Origin: DATAEG01 sp051001975
GTDB lineage: Bacteria > Actinomycetota > Actinomycetes > Mycobacteriales > Jatrophihabitantaceae
Assembly: GCA_051001975.1 (NCBI GenBank)
Contig: JBPCMU010000047.1
Location: 1 to 64,000 of the forward strand
Direction: 5' to 3'
Length of the DNA: 64,000 nt
Made by a program: the position numbers and the translations under genes. Shown piece by piece: positions 18,353 to 27,475 of the stretch; positions within the stretch are counted from its first letter, which is position 1; each line of letters begins with the position of its first letter. The notes under the pieces are model-generated. The model did not search any database. It had not been told where the DNA came from and worked only from the letters and a program-made list of their open reading frames with translations.

Positions 18353-18531
18353 GAGCGGGCCGCGGCCGATAGAACTGGGTCGGGCCGCATGGCGGCGTTG
18401 CTGCTCTGGCCGGGGCCGGCGACGCTGGCACGGCGGACCGGTGCCCGTCGATCGGAGCCGCGCTCGGCGAGTGGGCTCCGGGTCGTCTGCCTCCTGCGGT
18501 TGGATCAAACGCCGCGCACAAGCTGTCTTAG

Positions 18532-19062
18532 ATGTCTCAGCTGATCGGCCCGTGGACCGCGCTTGCCTGGACCGCGCTCAAAGCGGCGCTGTTGTTCCTC
18601 GCCGCCGTCACGGGCTTGCGATTGTCGCAGCGTCGCCTACTCGCGGAACTGAACCCGTTCGACCTCGTGGTGACCGTCGCGGTTGGTGCGATTATCGGGC
18701 GCTCGGCCACATCGTCGTCCACCGCATTCCTCACCGGCGCGGTCGCGCTCACCACCCTCTTGGTGCTGCACCGTGGCGTGGCCGCGATGCATCGTCGGGG
18801 CTGGCTCAGTGGCCTGCTTGACCGACGCCCCCTGGTACTGCTCAGGACTGGCCGCCTACAGGCCGCAGGGCTGCAGGCGGCCGGGCTGACAGAACGCGAG
18901 GTTCACCGCTTACTACGACAGGCGGGCGAGGATGAGCTGGAGGCGCTGGACTACGTCCTCTACGAAGAGCGCGGCGCGCTGACAATCGTGCGCGCCGATC
19001 GGGGGCGTGGTGAGGCGATTCGAGCAGGGCTCGCGGAGGCCGGAACAAGCGACGATGAGTGA
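18532..19062 (+). CDS. DUF421-type (YetF/YcaP-like) membrane protein
   Basis: A 176-residue protein. Three hydrophobic segments occupy the first 80 residues, with the family pattern RLSQRRLLAELNPFDLVVTVAVGAIIGRSA. A soluble C-terminal domain follows (RRPLVLLRTGRLQAAG ... LTEREVHRLLRQAGEDELEALDYVLYEERGALTIVR). DUF421 proteins resemble Bacillus YetF, a membrane protein linked to spore and stress phenotypes, with unknown activity. A short internal duplication (LQAAGLQAAG) is present. The gene stands alone between the palindrome and the next small gene; ATG 18532 is the first possible start. Confidence 0.8.
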   Translation: MSQLIGPWTALAWTALKAALLFLAAVTGLRLSQRRLLAELNPFDLVVTVAVGAIIGRSATSSSTAFLTGAVALTTLLVLHRGVAAMHRRGWLSGLLDRRPLVLLRTGRLQAAGLQAAGLTEREVHRLLRQAGEDELEALDYVLYEERGALTIVRADRGRGEAIRAGLAEAGTSDDE

Positions 19063-19162
19063 AACGTCGTCGCCGGCACCCCACCCGTCGTCACACCTGC
19101 AGTCAACCGCCGCGAGCTAAAACGAGCGCCACGACGACCAAACTCGAGGAAGGATCGCCACC

Positions 19163-19774
19163 ATGCACCAGATCCCCAAACCACAAACGCTAGACCCCGA
19201 CCGGCCGTTACGTCATCGCGGAACCCATCTCACCGAAGACGACCAGCCCGAAACCGAACTGCTCGCCACAGCGCTGCAGGAGAGCTGCAGTTACGCAGAC
19301 CAGTTATGGGAGAACCTCAATGCCATGCGCCAATACCTGCTCGACAGTCTGCCTCCCGATCCGCGGAGCCCTGAAACCGCGCAGGCTCCCGCCGCAACCT
19401 CGCCGACAGGCCCCGACGACGAGGCCGGTTGGAACAGCTGGATCAACGCCTTCGCCGCGATAACCTCTGTACTCTGCGGGCCTCAGGGGGACTCAGGATT
19501 CGGTCTTAGCCGTGCCCATGAGGAAGCACAAGCTCGCCGCAGCCCACCCGGACCGCGCCTCCTTGCCGAGCAGCCCCCCTCCAGACAACCGTCACACGAC
19601 AACAGCAACGCCGCGCCGCAGCTACCGCCACCAGCCGAAAACAGGCCAGGCGAAGCGACCCGAACCGCGGCTCGACAGGCAATATGGACGCCCACAAAGA
19701 CCGCCGCCGTCCTGGCTGTCGGCGCACTGGCGCTACGCGAACTGCGCCTACACCGATCTTCTGTCGAGAGATAG
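19163..19774 (+). CDS. Actinobacterial hypothetical protein with C-terminal membrane helix
   Basis: A 203-residue protein. A helical N-terminal region (ALQESCSYADQLWENLNAMRQYLLDSLPPDP) is followed by a long low-complexity Pro/Gln/Arg stretch (residues about 68-175). A weakly hydrophobic segment near the end (TKTAAVLAVGALALREL) may be a tail anchor. A strong ribosome site (GAGGAAGG) precedes ATG 19163. No enzymatic motif. The stress-region context is the only hint at role. Confidence 0.6.
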   Translation: MHQIPKPQTLDPDRPLRHRGTHLTEDDQPETELLATALQESCSYADQLWENLNAMRQYLLDSLPPDPRSPETAQAPAATSPTGPDDEAGWNSWINAFAAITSVLCGPQGDSGFGLSRAHEEAQARRSPPGPRLLAEQPPSRQPSHDNSNAAPQLPPPAENRPGEATRTAARQAIWTPTKTAAVLAVGALALRELRLHRSSVER

Positions 19775-19874
19775 ACCCGCCGACCGTGCTACACAAAATC
19801 GCGACGCTTGGGACTGCCCCGGTTCGGTTGACTCCTTGCCTGTGAGGGTTGCTACTCGCTGGAGGATCAGCATC

Positions 19875-20630
19875 ATGCCGAAGGCCTTTCCTCCGGAGCT
19901 CCGTCGTGACGTGGTCGCGGTCGCCCGCAAGGGTGACGCCGTCGATCAGCAGATCTCGAAGGACTTCAGGATCTCCGTGTCGTGTCCGGAGCGCTGGCGG
20001 AACCTGCCGATATCAAGGACGGTGTGCGCCCTGGCGTCATCAGCTCGGAGTCCTCCGAGGTGCGGGAGCTGAAGACGCAACCGGGTGTTGGAGCAAGAGG
20101 TGGATCCCGCGCCGGGCGGCCTAGTTCGCGAACGATATCTCTCCAAAATGACTACCCGCTGGTCCTCGAATTGGCCGCTGACGGCATCGCCGTCACGCTG
20201 ATCTGCCGGGTGCCCGGTTTCCCTACGCAGGGTTTCTATCAGTGGAAGGCCGGGCCGGTCACCGACCGGGACTGGGCTGACGCGCACCTGATCAACGCCG
20301 CACTGGAGATCCACGACGGGGCACAGGAGTTTGGTTAGGCCTGGGTCGCCTATGAGCTGCCCGAGCACGGCAGCACCGCCTCCTCGCGGTCTCGGCGCTG
20401 CGCAACGCGATCACGCTCCGCGGATCGGCCGCCACGATCGCCTATTTGCACAAAGGGTCGCAATTCGGTCACGGGTGTTCGTGCGCACGCCGGGGTGAGT
20501 TCGCAGGCCCGGCGATCAGGGAGCAGACGAGTCAGTCGTTGCGCAACTGTCAGACGATCCCGCGGCGGGCGAACAGCTGAACGTCGCCGTCATGGTCTAC
20601 ACCTCGCTCCAACGGTAAGAGGACGGCCCC
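19875..20630 (+). mobile_element. Decayed IS3-family transposase
   Basis: Relics of both reading frames of an IS3-type element. OrfA begins MPKAFPPELRRDVVAVARKGD and continues KDFRISVSCPERW before losing frame. The OrfB start survives as YPLVLELAADGIAV ... GFPTQGFYQWKAG ... DWADAHLINAALEIH. Further on, a frame reads NAITLRGSAATIAYLHKGSQFGHG, matching the region of the second catalytic Asp, which is replaced. Stops and frameshifts throughout make it inactive. No terminal repeats were identified, so the boundaries are approximate. Confidence 0.7.
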
Positions 20631-20780
20631 ACGTCAGCGAGGTCTGGCCTTGACTCCGTGGCTGTACAGCGGCGAGCTCGGCGCGTCTGGGTTGTAATGA
20701 CCTGCCGTGGCATAACGGTCCCCCTCAGAAGGTCCCCACTCGTCGAGGGCGCGGAGCGGGCCGCGTGACCGCCGGCGCAG

Positions 20781-22235
20781 TTAGGCGGATAGTTCGCTCG
20801 GGACGGCCACCGTCTGGTAGTGCAGGAATGCATCGAGGCCCGCAGCGCCGCCTTCGTATCCGAGGCCGCTGTCCTTGGTCCCGCCAAAGGGAACCTGCGG
20901 GGTGTTCGGTGTACCGGTGTTGATGCCGGCTATGCCGATGTCGAGTTGACTCGCAATTTGCTGCGCGGCGGCGATGTTGCTTCCCACCACATATCCGGCT
21001 AGGCCCATCCGGCCAATGTTCGTACGGCGGATGACGTCGGCTACATCGACGAATGCCGAGATGGTGAGGAGCGGACCGAAGATCTCCTCTTGAGCGATCC
21101 GACTCTGAGGGGGTGGCCTAAGGCAGATGACGGGAGGCGCGAAATAGCCGGTGTCGGGTACCCCGACTGTAGGCCGAGCGAGCTCTGCGCCGGCTGATTC
21201 CGCGTCGCTGGCTAGCGCGGCCACTCTGGCCGGATCGGAGGGCAGCGCCATCGGGCCAAGCGTGGTGGTGGCTAGCATCGGGTCGCCTAGCTGCAATGAG
21301 CTCGCCGCGCTGAGGAACTGTTCGACGAAGCGGTCGTAGAGCTCGGCCGCCACAAATACCGAGTCCGCGGCGATGCACGATTGGCCGTTGTTTCGGTACT
21401 TCGCGACGAGCAGGCTCTCCACGGCGGTCGTCACGTCTGCGTCGGCAAGGACGATGAAGGACGCTTTCCCGCCGAGTTCGAGAATCATCCGTTTGAAATC
21501 GCCGGCCGCCTGGCCGGCCAGGATCCGACCGATCCGCGTCGATCCGGTGAACGAAATTGCCCGCACCCGCTTATCGGCCGTCCACGCCGCAGATATGTGC
21601 TCGGCCGGACCCACGACGGTCGTCAGCACGTTTGTGGGCAGCTCGGCCTCTACCAACTCGGCAAAGCGTAAGCCACTGACCGGTGCCACCTCTGACGGCT
21701 TGAACACGACAGAACACCCGGCCGCGAGTGCAGGTGCGACCTTCCGTGCGGGAATCGAGACGGGAAAATTCCATGGCGTCATGACCGCAACGATCCCGAC
21801 GGGCTTTGCGGTGACGTGATGATTCAGATCTGGACGCACACGCCACCGCTGGCTTCGTGCGCCGTCGGCCATCGCTGCAAACCAACGGAAGTACGCTGCA
21901 GAGAACTCCAGCTCGGCTCGGCTCTCGGCCAGCCGCTTGCCCGTCTCCGCGGTGATGATCGACGGAAGATCACCTCCCGCTTCGGTCTGCAGCCGATCGG
22001 CGATCCGGCGAAGCGCTGCAGCGCGTTGTACGTCAGGCACTTGTCGCCAGGAGTCGTACGCGCCATCCGCTGCGTCGAGGGCCAGCATCGCATCGTCGCG
22101 ACCGCCGCCGATCACCGTCGCATACAGCTCGCCGCTCGCCGGGTTAGTCACGTCGACCGGGCAGGGCCGGACGGGTTGCACCTCGCCGCCAGTGCGGCGG
22201 ACACCGAGCAGGGTAGAGACGTTAGGCGTGTTCAC
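20781..22235 (-). CDS. NAD(P)-dependent semialdehyde dehydrogenase
   Basis: A 484-residue aldehyde dehydrogenase of the succinate/2-oxoglutarate semialdehyde type. Catalytic residues are present: Asn156 (TPWNFPV), Glu253 (LELGGKAS), Cys287 (NNGQSCIA); FTGSTRIGR is the cofactor-loop motif. Enzymes of this group complete oxidative, non-phosphorylating routes for uronic and aldonic acids by turning 2-oxoglutarate semialdehyde into 2-oxoglutarate. It lies 15 bases downstream of an enolase-superfamily dehydratase gene on the same strand, and the pair diverges from the ROK regulator of the catabolic island. Succinate semialdehyde or another short aldehyde are possible alternative substrates. Confidence 0.85.
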   Translation of the reverse strand: MNTPNVSTLLGVRRTGGEVQPVRPCPVDVTNPASGELYATVIGGGRDDAMLALDAADGAYDSWRQVPDVQRAAALRRIADRLQTEAGGDLPSIITAETGKRLAESRAELEFSAAYFRWFAAMADGARSQRWRVRPDLNHHVTAKPVGIVAVMTPWNFPVSIPARKVAPALAAGCSVVFKPSEVAPVSGLRFAELVEAELPTNVLTTVVGPAEHISAAWTADKRVRAISFTGSTRIGRILAGQAAGDFKRMILELGGKASFIVLADADVTTAVESLLVAKYRNNGQSCIAADSVFVAAELYDRFVEQFLSAASSLQLGDPMLATTTLGPMALPSDPARVAALASDAESAGAELARPTVGVPDTGYFAPPVICLRPPPQSRIAQEEIFGPLLTISAFVDVADVIRRTNIGRMGLAGYVVGSNIAAAQQIASQLDIGIAGINTGTPNTPQVPFGGTKDSGLGYEGGAAGLDAFLHYQTVAVPSELSA

Positions 22236-22250
22236 GTGGCTAGTTCCCTT

Positions 22251-23423
22251 CTAATCCGATGCCCGCGCTGCTCCGACTTCGTGGCGGGCGAGTGCGTTCT
22301 GGTCGAGCTCAATACCAAGTCCGGGGCCGTCCGGGATGGTGAGCATTCCGTCGATCAGCGACAGTGGCGCGACCATGATGGGGTCGCGCAATGGGTTGGA
22401 GCGAACGTCGTACTCCACGCGATCGATCACCGCGAAGCGCGCGGCCAGTTGCAGAGTGGCCGCGAACGCCACTGCGCCGCCGTACAGATGCGGCATGACC
22501 AAACGCCCCAGTGAACTAGCTGCTTCGCAGATCCGGGCCGTCTCGGTTAGTCCGCCGGTCTTCGTCACATCTGGCTGATAGACCGCGATGTGCGGCGAAT
22601 TGAGGTAGGGCAAGAATCCGTCGAGTCCGTAGATGTTCTCGCCGGTGGCCACTCCCATTCCGGATCGACTGGCGAACGCTTCGATGTCCTCGAGTCGATC
22701 ACCCTTAAGCGGCTCCTCGATCCACGAGACGTCGGACTCCTGCAACATGTCACAGGCGGCGAGTGCCTCCGCAAGTGTCCAGGCTTGGTTGGCATCCGCC
22801 ACGACAGTGACGTCGGGTCCTACAACCTCGCGGCAGGTGCGCAGGTTCGCGCGATCCACCTCCTGGCCGAAGCCGACCTTGACCTTGACGCAGCCAAAGC
22901 CGAGGTCGACGCATCGCTGTGCGGTGGCTTCGACGTCGGTCGGCCCGAGGCTGCTTGCATAGACAGGTACCTGCGACCGCGTCCGCCCGCCGAGGAGTTC
23001 GGTGACGGACACGGCGAGTGACCTGGCGCGTAGGTCCCACAAGGCGATGTCCACGCCGCTGATCGCCTGCATTATCGGCCCGGGGGCACCCCATTGCCGT
23101 CCGAGCGGACCGAGGCGCTGCACCAGCCGATCGTGTATTGCCACGGGATGCCCGGCGTTGTGACCGCGCAACAGTGGCGCGACGCCTTCAGCAAGCGTGG
23201 CAAGCCGCTCCGTCGCGGCCCACGATGGGTAGTTGACCCAGCTCTCGCCATATCCGACCACGCCGGCCGCGGATTCGATTTCGATGAGTACCAGGCTGCG
23301 GTGGGTGAGCGGCCCGAACGCCATACCCACGCCGTCGGTCGTGGGCGCCCGGAAGTGGCGAAATCGGACATCGGCGATGTCGACGGTCGCGCTGCCGCTG
23401 CTAGTTGTCGGTGTCACGATCAT
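22251..23423 (-). CDS. Enolase-superfamily sugar-acid dehydratase
   Basis: A 390-residue mandelate racemase/muconate lactonising enzyme-type protein. It has KVKVGFG (KxK bases), metal ligands in ADANQAW, WIEEPL and ATGENIYG, and a His base in MPHLYGGAVAFAA. The N-terminal capping domain begins IADVRFRHFRAP. It most likely dehydrates an acid sugar to a 2-keto-3-deoxy acid, feeding the semialdehyde route of the next gene, with which it appears to form an operon. ATG 23423 was chosen over GTG 23459 because the upstream 12 residues are not family-like and AAAGGCG precedes the ATG. Divergent from the ROK gene, with which it shares a 193-base regulatory region. Confidence 0.85.
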   Translation of the reverse strand: MIVTPTTSSGSATVDIADVRFRHFRAPTTDGVGMAFGPLTHRSLVLIEIESAAGVVGYGESWVNYPSWAATERLATLAEGVAPLLRGHNAGHPVAIHDRLVQRLGPLGRQWGAPGPIMQAISGVDIALWDLRARSLAVSVTELLGGRTRSQVPVYASSLGPTDVEATAQRCVDLGFGCVKVKVGFGQEVDRANLRTCREVVGPDVTVVADANQAWTLAEALAACDMLQESDVSWIEEPLKGDRLEDIEAFASRSGMGVATGENIYGLDGFLPYLNSPHIAVYQPDVTKTGGLTETARICEAASSLGRLVMPHLYGGAVAFAATLQLAARFAVIDRVEYDVRSNPLRDPIMVAPLSLIDGMLTIPDGPGLGIELDQNALARHEVGAARASD

Positions 23424-23564
23424 CGCCTTTGTCTCTCGACTCCGTGTCAAGGTGGTCAAACTACATGCAACCGAATGTGGAAAGGGCCCCGTGGTTTCGG
23501 TGCTGACCCCACGAAACTCACTGAGTTACGGCGAATCTTCGGCGCCGTAGGCTGAGCATAGGGC

Positions 23565-23593
23565 TTGACAGGGTGTTTCTCTAGAGTTAATTT
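23565..23593 (+). promoter_or_regulatory. Promoter of the ROK regulator gene
   Basis: TTGACA (23565-23570) and TAATTT (23588-23593) are spaced by 17 bases, a good primary-sigma promoter. The start codon at 23617 implies a leader of only about 15-20 bases. The AT-rich stretch around it is unusual for this window. Confidence 0.6.
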
Positions 23594-23616
23594 CTGACTC
23601 GAACCTTGGAGGGTTG

Positions 23617-24858
23617 ATGCGGGGATCGCTGCTCGGAACACCTGAGCGCCGTGGCGCGGCGAGTTTCGTGCGTGAAGGTCAACAGCACGCCGACATGCGA
23701 CGGCGCAACGAAGCAGCTGTCTTGCGTGCCGTCCTCGCCAACGCTCCGGTTCCCCGCACCGACATCGCCCGGCTGACTCAGTTGAGCGCGCCAAGCGTTA
23801 CGAAGGTCGCCAGCTGGCTGGTTAAAGCGGGCTTCCTGTATGAGCTGCCCACCAGCCAACGTCCCGAAAATGGCCGCCCCGCCGTGCCTCTCGCGATCGA
23901 TCCGCGCACGCACGTGGCGGTAGGTGTGCATATCGGTTTCCTGCGTACGACGATCGGTGTGGTCGGCCTGGATGGTTCGTTGCTCCAACAATTTGAGCTC
24001 AGCCATGCCAGCCTGAGCCCGGACGCGATACTCGATGAGCTGGTGGAAGCGCTGGACGGCCTGTGGCCCCGCATTGACAGTCACAGCCTGGTCGCCGGTA
24101 TCGGAGTCAGCATGGGCGGACTGATCGATGCCGCGACCGGCCTTGTCATCAGTCACGAAACGCTCGGCTGGCACGACGTTGCCGTCGTCGACCAGCTTGC
24201 CTATCGTGTGCCGCACCCCGTCTGGCTTGGTGTGAATTACCGCGCGCTGGCCGAGGCCGAAATGTGGTTCGGCGAGGGGCGTGATGTCGACGATTTCCTG
24301 ATGATCTTCGTCGGCAACGTGACCGGGGCCGCGATCGTCAGCGGACGACGACTGCACCAGGGCGTCAGCAGTCGAGCAGGCACAATCGCGCACACCGCGG
24401 TGCCCGGATATGAGGACGTCAGCTGCGCATGTGGCCGCTTCGGCTGCCTGCAGGCAGTGGCCAGCGATATCGCCATCGTCGCTCGAGCCGAGGCGGCCGG
24501 CATCGCCTGTGACGGTTCGCTGCCCCGCCTGATCGAGCTTGGTCGGCAAGGACTGGCAGCTGCCAACGAGCTGCTGGAAGAGCGCGCTCGGGCGGTAGGA
24601 AAGGTGATCGGTCCACTCATCGACTTGCTCGATCCCGCACGCGTCGTTCTTGCCGGCGGACTGGTTTCTGGCCCGGAACACCTGGACGTATTGCGGGATA
24701 CGGCCCTTGCGCTGGTGCACGCCGCGGATCTTGTAGCCGCCGACATCGTCGAGACGAGTTTTGGGCCTGCCTCGCTTGTGGTGTCCTCTGCGGCACCCGT
24801 GCTTCGGTCCGTGTTCGACGATCCGGCCGCGTACAGCGCGCTGAGCCGGAAGAGTTGA
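23617..24858 (+). CDS. ROK-family transcriptional repressor (NagC/XylR type)
   Basis: A 413-residue regulator. An N-terminal winged helix (RRNEAAVLRAVLANAPVPRTDIARLTQLSAPSVTKVASWLV) is joined to a ROK sugar-binding domain with GVGVSMGGL-like and zinc-ligand sequence CACGRFGCLQ (C-x-C-x4-C pattern). The kinase ATP motif is weak, as expected for a regulator. ROK repressors leave DNA when a sugar or sugar phosphate binds. Placement between the divergent dehydratase/dehydrogenase pair and the importer suggests control of both arms of the island. A GGAGG site precedes ATG 23617; TTG 23614 is an alternative. Confidence 0.85.
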   Translation: MRGSLLGTPERRGAASFVREGQQHADMRRRNEAAVLRAVLANAPVPRTDIARLTQLSAPSVTKVASWLVKAGFLYELPTSQRPENGRPAVPLAIDPRTHVAVGVHIGFLRTTIGVVGLDGSLLQQFELSHASLSPDAILDELVEALDGLWPRIDSHSLVAGIGVSMGGLIDAATGLVISHETLGWHDVAVVDQLAYRVPHPVWLGVNYRALAEAEMWFGEGRDVDDFLMIFVGNVTGAAIVSGRRLHQGVSSRAGTIAHTAVPGYEDVSCACGRFGCLQAVASDIAIVARAEAAGIACDGSLPRLIELGRQGLAAANELLEERARAVGKVIGPLIDLLDPARVVLAGGLVSGPEHLDVLRDTALALVHAADLVAADIVETSFGPASLVVSSAAPVLRSVFDDPAAYSALSRKS

Positions 24859-24900
24859 TTTCACAATTCTTTGCTGACCTGTGGCACGAGGAGGAGACGC

Positions 24901-26460
24901 ATGAGAAAGTCCGGAAGCAAGACCGCGCCTGACAGGACTGGCAGATCGCCCGGTCGGTTCGCGGTCGCGGCGGTTGTCGCGGCGGTGACAGTGGTGCTCG
25001 CCCTGACCGGGTGCTCCGCAGCGAAGGGATCCCATAAGAACGGGGACACAACGCTGGTGATCGGTCAGACTCAGGACGTCACCGACTTCAACCCCTACAG
25101 CCTGAAGATCTACAGCTACAACCTGAACAACCAGCTCTACAACGTGCCTGTGCGCTACGACCAGAATCTCAAGCCACAGCCCGAGCTTGCTTCGAGCTGG
25201 GAGCAGGGTGCCGACGGCAAGTCGCTGACCCTGCATCTGCGCGACGACGTCATGTTTCACAACGGAGATCACATGACCTCCGCGGACATCGCGTTCAGCA
25301 TCAAGTACGCCGCCAACCCCGACAACGCCGCCAACATCGCTCCATTGGCCAAGCAGGTGGTGTCTGTCGATACTCCGGATCCGAAGACTGCCGTGCTGCA
25401 CTACGAGAAGCCGAACCCCGCACCCTTCGACCTGCTGGACCTGCTCTATATCTCAGACCACGCGCATCCGGATACGGTCGCGACAGATGCCAACGGCACC
25501 GGGCCGTTCACGATGGAGAAGTTCCAAGCCGGGCAACAGGTCACGCTGGCCTCGAACAAGAAGTACTGGCGCACCCCGCCGGCCCTGTCGAAGGTCGAGG
25601 TTAAGGTGCTGCCCGATGCGCAGACCAGCCTCGTGCAGTTGACCAGTGGCTCCATCGACATGATCGCGCGGCTCGCGCCGCAGGATTACTCCACGCTAAC
25701 GGGCAATGCCAAGGTGCAGACCGGTCTAGCGGCCCAGGGACAGAGCTTCATCAGCTTCGACATAAACACCAGCGTTGCGCCACTGAGCAACCCGAAGGTT
25801 CGTCAGGCACTGAGCCTGGCATTGGACCGCAGTCGGATCGCGAGCGAGGTGGTCGGAAAGGGATCGGTGCCTGGCTGCCTGCCTTACCCCAAGACGTCTC
25901 TGGCCTACGACGCGACTCAGGCCGCGTCGTGCAAGTTCGATCTGGCCGCGGCCAAGGACATGCTGCGGCAGGCCGGAGTCTCGAACCTGACTCTGACCAT
26001 CCAGACCTCGAGCGCGGAATCACCGGCGCTGACTCAAGCAAGCCAGATCTTCCAGGCGGACCTGAAGAAGATCGGCGTCACAGCGAAAGTCACCGACCTT
26101 GACGACACAACGTATGTGAAGAACCGCCAGAGCAGTGACTTCCAAGTCGAGGCACACCTCTACGGACGTGCGGGCAAGGATCCTTCGTCGCTCTTCGGCA
26201 CCGCGAACTCGTGGCAGCCTGCGAAGAACGCGCAGAAGTTCAAGTCCGCCGAGTACACGAAGTGGGTCGGTGTCGCGGGCTCCAGCCTCGATCCGGCAAC
26301 GCGAAAGATGGCGTACCTCGAGGTCAACAAGATCATCCTGGCGCAGAACTTCGTGCTCGTCGCAGCTCAGAACCAGGTTCCGTGGGCGGCCGCCAAGGGC
26401 TTGAAGGACTTCCAGTTCAGCGGCGACGGATTGCTGATCCTCGAACACGCGCACTGGTAG
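24901..26460 (+). CDS. ABC importer substrate-binding lipoprotein, family 5 (Dpp/Opp type)
   Basis: A 519-residue exported lipoprotein. The signal peptide has a basic start, a hydrophobic core (VAAVVAAVTVVLALTG) and a lipobox LTGC with Cys38. The mature protein shows family-5 solute-binding features: LRDDVMFHNGDHMTSADIAFSIK near residue 115 and NPKVRQALSLALDRSRIA near residue 300. Members bind peptides, but also nickel, opines and oligosaccharides. Sitting in an island of sulfatases and sugar-acid enzymes, this one is inferred to bind a sulfated oligosaccharide. A very strong ribosome site (GAGGAGGAGA) suggests high expression. First gene of a tight ten-gene run to 36752. Confidence 0.9.
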   Translation: MRKSGSKTAPDRTGRSPGRFAVAAVVAAVTVVLALTGCSAAKGSHKNGDTTLVIGQTQDVTDFNPYSLKIYSYNLNNQLYNVPVRYDQNLKPQPELASSWEQGADGKSLTLHLRDDVMFHNGDHMTSADIAFSIKYAANPDNAANIAPLAKQVVSVDTPDPKTAVLHYEKPNPAPFDLLDLLYISDHAHPDTVATDANGTGPFTMEKFQAGQQVTLASNKKYWRTPPALSKVEVKVLPDAQTSLVQLTSGSIDMIARLAPQDYSTLTGNAKVQTGLAAQGQSFISFDINTSVAPLSNPKVRQALSLALDRSRIASEVVGKGSVPGCLPYPKTSLAYDATQAASCKFDLAAAKDMLRQAGVSNLTLTIQTSSAESPALTQASQIFQADLKKIGVTAKVTDLDDTTYVKNRQSSDFQVEAHLYGRAGKDPSSLFGTANSWQPAKNAQKFKSAEYTKWVGVAGSSLDPATRKMAYLEVNKIILAQNFVLVAAQNQVPWAAAKGLKDFQFSGDGLLILEHAHW

Positions 26461-26516
26461 TCGGTACGCCCACCTGTAAGTAGGGGCTCGCTCATGATCC
26501 GAGGAGGTGCGTCCAG

Positions 26517-27473
26517 TTGCTCAAGTACGTAGGCAGACGGGCGCTGCAGTGGCTTCCAGTGCTGTTCGTATCGAGTGTTGTCGTGTTCTCGATCGTGCAC
26601 CTGCTGCCTGGCGACCCGGCAGTAGCTCTGGCCGGGCCGGACGCATCTTCCTCGGTCGTGGAGTCATTACGCCGCAGTCTGGGCCTGGACCGGCCACTGC
26701 CCGTGCAGTACGTGGAATGGCTTGGCCGAGCGTTGCACGGCGATTTCGGAGACTCCTACGTCTACCATTCGCCCGCTTCCGGGCTGATCTTCTCTCGGCT
26801 GCCGGCGTCTCTGGTGCTGGCCGTATCCGCCTTGGTGCTGGCGTTGCTGTTCGCCATACCTGCAGGCGTCATCTCGGCGGTTCGCGAAGGTGGCGTCGTG
26901 GACAAGGCGGTGTCAGCGCTGACCTCATTCATGATCGCCACTCCGAATTTCTGGTTCGGCATCTTGATCGTCTTGCTCTTCGCCGCACGCCTCAACTGGC
27001 TACCTGCCGGCGGCTACGTATCGATCACTGAAAACCCCGGTGTGGCGATCCAGTACCTGATCATGCCTGCTGCGGCGCTCGGGTTGAATGGTGCGGCCAC
27101 GCTGGCCAGGTTCACTCGCACCTCCTTGCTCGACGTGTTGAACGATGACTTCATCAGGACCGCGCGCGCGAAAGGCGCAACGCCTATCCGACTGATCGTT
27201 CGGCACGCGTTACGGAACTCGTTGGTTCCGTTGCTCACCATGATCGGCATCGTGTTCGGACACACGATCGGCGGCGCGGTCATCGTAGAGTCCGTCTTCG
27301 CTTGGCCCGGGATCGGGCGATTGTTGGTGCAATCGATCGGCAGTCGTGACTACTCGGTGGTGCAGGGCCTGCTCCTGATACTGGTGCTGCTCTTCCTGAT
27401 CATCAACTTGATCGTCGACGTCCTGTACGGAGTCCTGGATCCGCGAATTCGAGTTAGCGGAAAGACGAGCTGA
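26517..27473 (+). CDS. ABC importer permease, DppB type
   Basis: A 318-residue inner-membrane permease with six helices. The N-terminal KYVGRRALQWLPVLFVSSVVVFSIVHLLPGDPA is typical of DppB/OppB, and the coupling loop is DDFIRTARAKGATPIRLIVRHALRNS (the EAA motif). The start is TTG 26517, decided by an excellent ribosome site (GAGGAGGTG, 26501-26509) seven bases upstream; no ATG or GTG fits as well. Followed two bases later by the DppC-type gene. Confidence 0.9.
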   Translation: MLKYVGRRALQWLPVLFVSSVVVFSIVHLLPGDPAVALAGPDASSSVVESLRRSLGLDRPLPVQYVEWLGRALHGDFGDSYVYHSPASGLIFSRLPASLVLAVSALVLALLFAIPAGVISAVREGGVVDKAVSALTSFMIATPNFWFGILIVLLFAARLNWLPAGGYVSITENPGVAIQYLIMPAAALGLNGAATLARFTRTSLLDVLNDDFIRTARAKGATPIRLIVRHALRNSLVPLLTMIGIVFGHTIGGAVIVESVFAWPGIGRLLVQSIGSRDYSVVQGLLLILVLLFLIINLIVDVLYGVLDPRIRVSGKTS

Positions 27474-27475
27474 CG

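Noticed and set aside
23587..25401. 604-codon antisense frame over the ROK and binding-protein genes
   Set aside because: Both plus-strand genes have clear domains and ribosome sites.
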